Shown here: positions 23,740-32,303 of the stretch, piece after piece
How the letters are laid out: the number at the start of each line of letters is the position of its first letter
Position numbering within the stretch: the stretch's first letter is position 1
Origin: Lentinus brumalis
Lineage: Eukaryota > Basidiomycota > Agaricomycetes > Polyporales > Polyporaceae
NCBI GenBank assembly: GCA_001792895.1
Contig: MARA01000037.1
Coordinates: 62,001-126,000 of the forward strand
Direction of reading: 5' to 3'
DNA length: 64,000 nt
Translations under genes and position numbers: made by a program
The notes under the pieces: model-generated
Told to the model about the DNA's origin: nothing
What the model saw: only the letters and a program-made list of their open reading frames with translations
Database searches by the model: none

Positions 23740-24235
23740 ATGGACCGAGATCGAAAAGATCCCCGCGCTCAGGAAGGGCCTCAAGGAGACCTGGTCGTAG
23801 TTGCGAAGCAGGCCGACGAGCGGGGCGAGGTTCGGCTTCGCAAAGCTCTTCAGTAGCACGGACCATTCGTGCAAAAGCTCCAGTTCTCCCAGCTACAGCA
23901 GACCCCAAGACGGGGGTGAGCGTGCTGGGGTCAGATCCGCACAAGATCGACGTCCTCGGCGCGCTCATGGGCCTCGACATGCAGGGCTACTCGCGTGAAG
24001 AGGGCTCGGATGCATGAGCAGGGGCGAGTCCAGCCAACTGCTACATCAACCCTCTCAGCCCGCTGCTTCGTCATCCAAGTCGCCCGAGCCTGCACCTGCA
24101 CCTGCAAATGACGAGGATATAGAGATGCTGGACGAGGAGGAGGCGGCGAAGAAGATAGAGGCCGAGGAGAAGACGCTTGGCGCAGAGGCGTACTTGAAGA
24201 CTCGCGATTGTGACAACACCATCGTCCAGCAGATG
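23740..24235 (+). pseudogene. STI1/HOP cochaperone relic (DP1 to start of TPR2A)
   Basis: Fragments of an Hsp70/Hsp90-organising protein occur in order but in different frames. A fragment like FAKL and then PFVQKLQ-x-QLQQTP (about 23845-23910) is followed by IDVLGALMGLDMQGYSREEG (about 23950-24005), which is the very conserved DP1 segment of STI1. A stop comes straight after EGSDA. Another frame then gives DEEEAAKKIEAEEKTLGAEA and YLKTRDCDNTIV, the linker and first helix of TPR2A. Most of the gene (TPR1, TPR2B, DP2) is absent. Frame changes and stops make it non-functional as STI1. The last part is the start of the chimeric reading frame 24014-24451. Confidence 0.78.
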
Positions 24236-24451
24236 ATGAGCTTCAAGCAATTCCTGGAGCGCGAGGCGGCTGAGGTAGATGACATGCAGAGCGAAGAGGC
24301 GGTGGAGTATTGCTGCCCGCTTATGAAGCAGGAGGTTGAGGCTGAGCCTGGGTCGTACTATGTGAATTTCGGAGCTGCCACAGGGACACTGTATAATACT
24401 ATGGTCAATCAATGGACACGGGCCGCGATATGCGTACTATTCAGCTACTGA
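24014..24451 (+). CDS. Chimeric small ORF: STI1 linker/TPR start joined to a C/D/E-family tail
   Basis: An open frame of 145 codons from ATG 24014. Residues 1-75 are STI1-derived (Ser/Pro/Ala linker, acidic NDEDIEMLDEEE, then TPR2A start). From about residue 76 it changes to a C/D/E-family C-terminus: MMSFKQFLEREAAEVDDMQS, then EEAVEYCCPLMKQE, as in the repeat and tail of gene C next door. The final 30 residues match nothing I know. It overlaps the 3' end of gene C by a few bases in convergent orientation. It could be a new gene, a transcribed pseudogene or untranscribed debris. No promoter evidence is seen. Confidence 0.45.
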   Translation: MSRGESSQLLHQPSQPAASSSKSPEPAPAPANDEDIEMLDEEEAAKKIEAEEKTLGAEAYLKTRDCDNTIVQQMMSFKQFLEREAAEVDDMQSEEAVEYCCPLMKQEVEAEPGSYYVNFGAATGTLYNTMVNQWTRAAICVLFSY

Positions 24452-26881
24452 ATCCCTCCCCCTTCAAGTACCGCAGTGGAGCGATCATCATTCCGCCACG
24501 ATCCGGGTCGAGCTCTGACAAGGTCTCCTGCTTCATCAGCGGGCAGCAATACTCACCAAGCCTCTCGTCCTTCATGTACAGGCCTTTGTCCAGATGGAAC
24601 TTCTCCACCGCCTCCATGCGCGACATGACATGTCCATCTTTGGCCAAGCGCTCCAGGCAGCGCTTCAGGGTCATCCCGCCCTTCAAGTGCAAGGTGTTTT
24701 CCAACTTCTCCACCGCCTCTTCCATCGGCATTGGACGTCCATCTTTCGCCATGCGCTCCAGGAAGTCCTGGAGCGTCAACTCGTCCTTCATATACAGGAT
24801 CTTCTCCAGCTTCTGCACTGCGTCGTCGCTCGGCATGGGACGTCCCTCTTTCGCCATGCACTCCAGGAAGCCATTGAGGTCGTAGACCGTGCCGTCGATT
24901 CGATCCGGCCGGTGGAGAAGTGTCGACTGCGATGCTATCATCACCTTCATGTACTTACGCACGGGCTCCGCCTTCCGATGGTCATTCTTCTCCAACTCCG
25001 CCGCGACAAGTAGCTCCGTCCCTGCCTTCATGCTATCGAGCTTCTCTGCTGCCAACCGGCGTTCAGCGGCTTCAGCAGCAGACGAAGCCTCGTAGCTGTA
25101 GCGAACGAACCCCCAGCCGTTGCTACTTTTGTCCTGGCCGTAGAGTGGGTGATGGGGCATGTTGCGCACGAACGTCCAGAGCACCATCTGACCGCGCGGG
25201 ATCCGAGGAGTCTGGTAGGGGACGGTCATGATCGTGCGCTCGTTCACTGTCTGGCCTGGCTGGCGGGTACCGCCCTGGAAAGCGGAGGTGCCGACGCTTG
25301 GCAGTCCGAAATCGGAGCTGGACATCGTCTCCGACTTGGAGCCGGCTTGCCATGGTATGATGTCCGTGAGGGCTTGCACGACTTGCGCAGGCGTAAAGAA
25401 GGGGATAGAAACACAGGAGAGTCTCCGAGTCTGGGAGGACATCACGCTCACGTATGTGAAGGCACATGGGTACGGATCAGGCTTGTCAATGGTTAGAAAG
25501 GCCGGGTGCAGGATCCCCTCGACTGTCTTGAAGCGAGACGGCTGCGTCTGGACAAGCTCAAGGAGCCGAGCACCATCGACGGACGGGCATCCCATGAGCA
25601 CGATGCGACGAAGGGTTGGCGTCGCAGCGAGGATGTCAGGGACCTCGTCGGCGACGATGGCCGCATTTCCCGAGAGGTCGACAGAGTAGACGTCGCCCAG
25701 AACAGAGAGCACTGTTGCGACATGTGTGCCCGGCATCTGGAAGCCAGTCAGGTCAACGCGGTATGTCTCCTCCAGCTCCTCCAGCGCGACACCGAGCAGG
25801 TGCGCTGCACTGTCGGTAAAGGCCCTGCCAAGGCCACGCAGGATGGTCTTGGCTCGGGCAGCCCTGCCAGGAAGCCAGAGCAGCTTCTCGACCTCCGCTG
25901 TGTCTCCGTCAGCAACAGACTGCTTCACGACGATCTCGAAGCTGAGCTCAACAAGGGTCGGCATCGCTCCAGCAGAGACGTCGCCGGGTGTGGCTTGCCG
26001 GGACTCAGGCACGACCTGGGACACTGCGTTTGACCATGGCGGGTCCTGAAATGTCTCGTTCGGCCAAGCTTCGCGCAGCAGGGTTATCGGAAGGAGTGGA
26101 ACATCTGCGAGATCTTCCACGTATTGGGACCAATCCTTGTACTTCAAGTGTCCCAGTTTCCTCTTCGCTGTCAAGCTGATGAGCACCAAGACCGTGTTGT
26201 GGATCATAGACATGGAGACGTACTAGACCGCTTACCGTGCGTGGTGTTGCCGTGCTTTGCTTTGCCTTTGGTTGGCTCCTCCAGACGATAGTAAGCACTA
26301 AGGTAACCACGCGCATCGAGCGGCGCGTGGCGCTGCTGTGGCGTGCCCGGGGTCTCGTCTCCGGTGAGGAAGCAGTACGCAGGATCCCTAGGGTCCGTAA
26401 CGTCCAAGATGGACAAGCCATCGTCATTGTCTAGCAGCAGCGAGAGTGAGAGCCCGCCACTATCGAACACACATCATGATCAGCTCGTACCTCCTTGCCA
26501 ACAGCCCATGGGCGCATCCAACAAATCGTTCACTAGCGTGGTCCCACTGGCGTCGATGTCGGAGCTGTCTTCGAGATCCGCTGTCCAGGCCATCGCCAGT
26601 AACGCCGCGGTGAAGGGGCAGGGTATGTCCGGGATGCGGGGCTCAACCGCGCCATGGCTGCCGTACTTCCCCTCAATGTCGCGCACCGCCGCCCGTACGA
26701 TGGCGGCGTTGTCCGGCTGTTTAATGAGGGTAACGAGACGACGCATGGCAATCAAAGGCGAGCAGCCACGGCACCACTGGTGATGGAACGCGGCGATGCA
26801 TCGACGGTTGCCGGGATGGTCCGGGGGCGCGCCGTGCGGACGGACGCGCGCGATGAGGAAGACCTGGTGCCGTTGACCCAT
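24441..26881 (-). CDS. Lineage-specific family protein, copy C (three C-terminal repeats)
   Basis: I do not recognise a characterised family. Three exons (26491-26881, 26236-26430, 24441-26167) close to 770 residues. Regions: an N-terminal module (MGQRHQVFLIARVRPHG, CIAAFHHQWCRGCSPLIAMR), a short conserved segment after intron 1 (LSILDVTDPRDPAYCFLTG), an entry motif after intron 2 (LPITLLREAWPNETF), an LRR-like part (VYSVDLSGNAAIVADEVPDI, LRRIVLMGCPSVDGARLLEL), a beta-rich part (FFTPAQVVQALTDIIPW, AFQGGTRQPGQTVNERTIM), a Lys/Glu-rich linker, three 30-40-residue repeats of the form FLERMAKDGRPMP...AVEKLE, and the tail EYCCPLMKQE. No signal peptide or membrane segment. It is the only intact copy. 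The LRR-like part suggests protein binding, which is inference. Confidence 0.82.
24560..24880 (-). repeat. Three-fold protein repeat in the C-terminus of gene C
   Basis: Three consecutive units of about 100 nt encode GFLECMAKEGRPMPSDDAVQ, DFLERMAKDGRPMPMEEAVE and CLERLAKDGHVMSRMEAVE, each followed by KLE-x-x-LYMKDE-like residues. Copies D and E carry one unit each at the same place, so the array grew in C. The third unit is the most diverged. Confidence 0.85.
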
Positions 26882-26970
26882 GCTGGGACGATGTGATGCT
26901 GGAGGACAAGGGGATAAGACGAGGTGATGGTGAATGACGGAAACCTGAACTCGATGCCCCCTGGTCAAGC

Positions 26971-26986
26971 TGAACTATAAGTACTC
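26971..26986 (-). promoter_or_regulatory. Promoter block shared by genes C and D (C copy)
   Basis: TGAACTATAAGTACTC on the plus strand (so GAGTACTTATAGTTCA in the direction of transcription), about 100 bases upstream of the gene C ATG, is a TATA-like element. The same block stands upstream of gene D at 29767-29783. Both are followed by a similar CTTCGATCTTC stretch and by TAGATGACTCG, holding a Gcn4/AP-1-type TGACTC core (27063-27068 and 29836-29841). Confidence 0.65.
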
Positions 26987-27639
26987 ACAGAGAACGTGCC
27001 CTTGCTTCGATCTTCGCTCATTCCCTCGAGGCTCCGCTGGCACCGTTTGGGAGGTGCTAGATGACTCGTTCAGCCTAACTTGGGAGCATTGACGCATGCC
27101 GTAAACGCGCAATGCAAACGTCCCCGGCCATGATAATGTTACTCCTCACTCCGAGGCCTTCTATCGAGCGGTACCCTCATAAGTCGCGGTGTCAGGCGGA
27201 GCTTCACTGGGAATAGCACGGCAGTGCCAATGGTACTTAAGCTAGTGGTGAATACTACAGTGTGTGCACGGGCTCTATAGTAGACAGCAGCACTACGTAC
27301 CTCAGAAGAATGATGTCAGGAGGGAAAGCGCAAGGACCGGATGCGTAAATAACGAGATCAAGTTCGGTAAGCTACATACTGAATGTCCGATGATAGACTC
27401 TTGCACTCCGAAACGCGGGTCCCTTCGGTATACGCAGCGACCTCGTACATGTACGCCGACAGCCGTATCCGAAGCTCCTGTATGGTGTCCGTTACTTCTT
27501 CATATTGCGTCGTACGAGCATCCGCAAGCAACGGGGCAATGGTCGCGACGCTTGTGACGGGATCATGATGGTCGCTATTGTACATGGACGTTCACGGAGA
27601 ATGTAGATTCACAGAGAGAAGCAACCAGGGCCATGTCGC
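26987..27639. other. Intergenic between family copies C and D
   Basis: It contains the Gcn4/AP-1-like site at 27063-27068 and the 3' flank of copy D. No gene is supported. A minus-strand open stretch at 27358-27585 has no recognisable content. Confidence 0.45.
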
Positions 27640-29709
27640 TCATCGTATGATCACAGATAGAGATTCCTGCTTCATCAGAGGGCACAAATACTGAGGCGGG
27701 TTCCCTCCTGGAACCGGCACAGCCGAAGCCTCATCAGCCTCACCATCATCATCGTCGAGACCACTCTCCTCCATGTACAAAATCTTTTGCAGCTTCTCCA
27801 CGGCCTCGTCGCTCGGCATCGGACGCCCCTCCTTCGCCATACACTCCAGAAAGCCCTTGAGGTCGTAAACCGTGCCGGTGCCGTAGTGGCCCCCCTTCTC
27901 CACCGCGCTGGTCGCGTCGGTACTCCCTACTGAACCGTCTCCAGGCTCCTCATGAGTGTAGTGAACGAAGCCCCAGCCCTTGTCCGTGCCGTGGAAGTGG
28001 AACTGCGGCATGTTGCAGCACACGAACGTCCAGAGCGACCTCTGGCCACGCGGGATCCGCGACGATTGCAAGGGAACAGACATAATCGTGCGCTCGTTCA
28101 CCTTCTGTCCCGGCTGGCGCGTGCCGCCTTGGAACGCGGAGGTGCCAACGCAAGGCAGCCCGTACTGGCCGAACATGGTCCCCGACCTGGAGCCGCCCTG
28201 CCATGGGATGATGTCCGTGAGGGCCTGCACGACTTGGGCAGGCGTGAAGAAGGGAATAGAGACGCATGCGAGACCTTGCATGGACGTCACGCTGACGTAT
28301 GTGAACGCGCAGGGGTACGGGTCCGGCTTCTTGATAGTGAGGAAGGCCGGGTGAAGGATGCCTTCGACAGTCTTGAAGCGAGAAGGCTGTGTCTGCACAA
28401 GCTCAAGGAGGCGGGCGCCATCGACCGACGGGCAATCCATGAGCGCAATGCGACGGAGTGTCGGCGTGGCAGCGAGGATGTCGGGGATGTCGTCAGAGAC
28501 GATGGCCCCGTTGCCAGAGAGGTCGACAGAGTGAACGTCGCCCAGAGCAGAGAGCACAGCGGCGACGTGTGCGCCCGACATTCGGAAGCCAACGAGATCG
28601 ACGCGGGGGATCTTATGCAGCTCCTTCAGGGTGATGGCGAGCAGTTGCACCATGCTGTCTGTGAAATGATCGAGTTCGCGCAGGATGGTCTTCACTCGCG
28701 CTGCCTTGCCTGGAAGCCAGAGCAGCTTCTCGACTTCCGCTGTGTCCCCATCCTCGATGGACTGCTTCACGGCGACATCCAAGCTCATGTCAGCGAGGTT
28801 AGGGACCGCTCCATGCGAGATGTCGGATGGCTCAGGCGCGGGTTGTGACGGCGGCGCGGGGTGGGTTTGCGGTGATTTCTCGAACGTCTCGGTCGGCCAA
28901 GCTTCGCGCAGCGCGCTCACCGGAAGCACGGCCACATCAGCGAGATCGTCAATGGCCGTCACCCAGTACTTGTACTGTGCTCGTTTGCTATCCGCTGTTG
29001 GGTCCGTCAGTGCCAGCATGCAGCATGGGAGGCCGTCTCAGAGAGCCTAACGAAAATAACATACCCTCCTTACTGCCAGCGTCCGCCTTGTAGTCAACCG
29101 GCTTGTCCAGCTTATAGTAGACGCTAAGGTAACCACGCGCGTCGAGCGGCGCAGTATACTGCTCTGGCGTGCCTGGAGTCTCGGGCCCAGAGAGAAAACA
29201 GTACGCAGGCTTTTCCGGGTCGGTGACGTCCAAAATGGATAAGCCGTCGTTGTTGTCTGTTAGCAGCGGTGGCTGTCAGAAGCCCGCGACTAGCAAGAGC
29301 ACGATATGTGAATTCGTACCTCCGTCCCAACAGCCCATAGACGCTTCCAACAGATCGTTTCCCAGGGTGGTCCCGCTGCTGTAGATGTTGGCGCCATCCT
29401 GGAGATCCGCTGTCCAGGCCATGGCCAACAACGCAGCAGCGAAGGGGCACGGAACGTTCGGGATGGGTGGCTTGACTGCGTTGTGGCTGCCGTACTTGCC
29501 CTGGATGTTACGCACCTCCGCCCGAATGATGGCGGCGTTGTCCGGCTGTCCGACGAGGGTGACAAGACGGCGCATGGCGGTCAACGGCAGGCTGCCGTAG
29601 CACCACTGGTGATGGAGGGCGGCGATGCATCGACGTTTGCCGGAATGGTTGGGGGCGCACCGTGCGCGCGGACGCGAGCGATGAGGAAGATCTGGTGCCG
29701 CTGACCCAT
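27640..29709 (-). CDS. Lineage-specific family protein, copy D (one repeat, frameshift in exon 1)
   Basis: Paralog of C with the same two introns: exons 29320-29709, 29065-29256 and 27640-28994. The conserved start MGQRHQIFLIARVRAHGAPP is followed by a single-base loss relative to C and E (near 29648-29656), after which the family sequence continues in another frame as KRRCIAALHHQWCYGS. With one base restored it would be 645 residues. An ATG at 29747-29749 opens the downstream frame directly, giving an alternative N-terminus. The rest is intact: AEVEKLLWLPGKAARVKTIL, DVHSVDLSGNGAIVSDDIPD, VSIPFFTPAQVVQALTDIIP, one repeat (GFLECMAKEGRPMPSDEAVE) and the tail YLCPLMKQE. It may be functional if the lost base is an assembly error. 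Function unknown. Confidence 0.72.
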
Positions 29710-29766
29710 GCTGAGAGGAGAGTGACGGTTGGGGACAAGAGCCTAGCATCCCAGGACCCCGGCGAG

Positions 29767-29783
29767 CTGAACTATAAGTACTC
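29767..29783 (-). promoter_or_regulatory. Promoter block shared by genes C and D (D copy)
   Basis: CTGAACTATAAGTACTC lies 58-74 bases upstream of the D ATG at 29709 and matches the C promoter block at 26971-26986. The Gcn4/AP-1-like TGACTC follows at 29836-29841. Confidence 0.65.
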
Positions 29784-30550
29784 GTGCTCGTGCTTCGATC
29801 TTCCTTCCCTCCCCTACAATTTGGGAAGTTCTAGATGACTCGTATCGCCCAATTTGGTGACAGCGGTCCTGATTGTGGCAAATGTGTGTCTTCGCAATGG
29901 TTACATTGCTTGCGCACGCTACCGGTGTTCGAGGTGTCCGTCAAGTGTCCGTGGTCAAATGGTAGGGTAGTCAGCTTCAATCTTCGTCTGTGCGTGCGAG
30001 CCTGTGGGAGCATTGCATAGTTAGTACAAGTCAACTTGAAGCTGAGAGAGAAGCAACCAGGAGAGCATCAAGCGCGAGATTGAGGACATCCGGCGGACAG
30101 CGAGGAGGATCCTGCCAGGAAGACGGCGCACTGCCACTGGCATACTTGGACTCGTTTAAGTACTAGACGCCGGCTGCAAGGCAGGGTAGAATCGTCTCGA
30201 TGATGTCAACATGCACAGTAGTAAAGAGCGATGCTACTCGGAGTACTCAAGTACTCACCCGTCCCTTGCACGATGAACGAGCTGATCAAGGAGGAGGATC
30301 ATGGCGCTCGGCGCAAAGACGCCGAAGCAGAGAGACACTTCAAAGCTTCAAGCTTAGCTTCAACGTTCAAACCTTCGACTTCTACACAGCAGCATGGACG
30401 TACGATATGTCTATTCTAAGTAAATGTACGGCTAGGATACGGCCAGATAATCAACATCCCTGTCCGCTAGTAATAGTTAGTATGTGTAGGTCCTCCATAG
30501 ATAAAGCAGAAATCACGTTCCGGAGTGTAGTAGTACACCACCGGTTAATA
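29784..30550. other. Intergenic between family copy D and the transporter gene
   Basis: No coding pattern or RNA gene recognised. It holds the distal promoter of D and the 3' flank of the transporter. Confidence 0.45.
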
Positions 30551-31973
30551 TCAGTCCTTCTTCGCCTTCTCGCCGCCCTTGTCCGCCTTGCCATTGCGCG
30601 ACCCAGCCGCGTACCCCATAGTGCCCAGGAACACGAGCGCAGCGCCCGCCCACATCATCCCCGCATTGATCTCGTCCCTGCCCCGCGCCCCAAACAGGAA
30701 CACGCTGACGACCATCGAGACCGCCTTGCGCACGACGAGCACGAGCGTGACCGTCAGCGACGACACACGCGCGGTGAGCCGGTTCACGCCCGCGACGCAC
30801 ACGAGCGACGTCAGCGTCGTCAGCGCGAGCGGGACGTACCCGCTCGGGATCTCGAGCAGCTGCTCCTTCAGACGATCAATCAACGGGCCGGAGAAGGAGA
30901 GCGGTTCCATGAGGCCAAACGGCGGGTAGAGCGTCGGCATGAGCGGAGGGAATGGAGATGAGGACGGTCCGGATCCGGGTGCGAAGAGGGAGACACGGAG
31001 GGGCTCGCTGGCATGCAGCGCCGTCGCTTGCGCGGCGAGGTCCTCCCGGATGAAGAGGAACATCGGAAGGGAGAGGAAGTGCAGGTAGAACATGCTCTCC
31101 TGCCACGGCTGGATGTCGCCCGAGTCGTCGCCCGCATTTCCGTTCGCGTGGCCGTTCTTCGCTACTGGCGCAGGGGGAGCGGAGCTGCGAGAGTGTGTGT
31201 AGCGGCTGTATGTCCAGTCCTGCGCAAGACCAAGCGCACCAGCCAGCACGAGGGCTAAAGAAAGGATCGCGATTCCCGTGGCGTATCGCGAGGTCGAGGC
31301 GGATTCCGAGGTTACGGCAGCAGAGCCCGAGCCTGTTCGCTTCTTTGCACCCGATGCGGAGAGCGTCGTGAGGACGACACCGGTGGTGACGAGCAGCACT
31401 GACGCGATTTGCAACTTGGTGTATCTGGGAATGGATGGCTCAGTACTCCTCGCGATAGCGGACAGAAGCACGGATATCCAGCAAGCTCAGAAGGTAGCGG
31501 CTCACCTCTTACCAGCGAATGCCCATCCCATGACCATGCTGACGACTAGCCCTCCGCTCCTGAAGATGATGTGCACCGGCATGGGGATGCTGTATCCGAA
31601 CGCCATGTTGTTCAGCAGCGAGATCCCGTAAAATAGGGCCACCTGCACGAGGTAAGGCTTCAAGGGTATCTTCCGTGTCCGCAGCTTGGGTATAGGGAGG
31701 CCATGCCACCAGGATGTGGTGAGAAACTTGGGCAGGCCGTGGATAGAGATGGTGATAAACTGAGCGAAGGTGATGAGTGAGCCGGAGTGCGGGTGCGCTC
31801 GGGTGAGCTGCTCGAGCGTGAGGGCATTACTGCGGGAGTGCGTAGTACATCAGCGCAAGGCTACGGGTGAGATGGTGTGGCGGACACACGAACCTGCAGC
31901 AACCACCGAATATCAGCGTGAAGGTCGTCGCCCAGTCCGAGATTGTGGCGAGCGTAAGAGCATGTATACTCAT
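30551..31973 (-). CDS. UDP-GlcNAc-type nucleotide-sugar transporter (SLC35B4/Yea4-like)
   Basis: ER/Golgi multi-pass transporter supplying nucleotide sugars, in yeast Yea4 for chitin synthesis. Exons 31894-31973, 31506-31829 and 30551-31424 close to 425 residues. Family stretches are FTLIFGGCCSNALTLEQL, GSLITFAQFITISIHGLPKF, FYGISLLNNMAFGYSIPMPV, IIFRSGGLVVSMVMGWAFAG and, near the C-terminus, RVSSLTVTLVLVVRKAVSMV followed by SVFLFGARGRDEINAGMMW. About ten hydrophobic segments are seen. A long luminal/cytosolic loop rich in Gly/Ser/Asn lies near the middle, and the C-terminus is lysine-rich (GKADKGGEKAKKD), reminiscent of an ER-retrieval tail though not a perfect KKxx. It sits between family copies D and E and shares a 330-bp divergent promoter with E. 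Confidence 0.92.
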
Positions 31974-32150
31974 CGAAATCAAGAAACTGGAGAGGCTCAA
32001 GGATGCCTCTCGCACAAACAGAACGAGAACAAGAAGGAGAGCAGGTAGTAGAGCGCGACATCGTGATAGTCCCTGCAAGCTGCAGCATCGGACACGTTTA
32101 CCTCGCCACCACTTCATTACTCCGGGTCACGAGACTCGCTTCCTGCTAAA

Positions 32151-32168
32151 ACGCGTTACGTCACGCGT
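32151..32168. promoter_or_regulatory. Composite MCB-CRE-MCB element in the divergent promoter
   Basis: ACGCGT (32151-32156), TACGTC and ACGCGT (32163-32168) follow each other directly. ACGCGT is the fungal MBF cell-cycle box, and the middle forms TTACGTCA, a bZIP (CRE/Atf1-type) site. It lies 136 bases upstream of family copy E and 178 upstream of the transporter, in the interval 31974-32303 that serves both. Confidence 0.55.
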
Positions 32169-32303
32169 TCACTTACGAAGTTCGGGCACGGTCTGGCACG
32201 GTACAATAGCTCCATCAGTACTATTGTCTGCGACGATTCGAAGATACAGTACCTGTAGTCCAGCGACGGTGCCATCCCCTTGTCCTCAACCACCATACCC
32301 AGC

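Noticed and set aside
23646..23740. Possible further upstream STI1 sequence (TPR1)
   Set aside because: No TPR1 residues can be read in any frame here. The recognisable relic begins after 23740.
27952..28848. 298-codon plus-strand open frame
   Set aside because: Exact antisense of family copy D exon 3, whose minus-strand protein is conserved with C and E.
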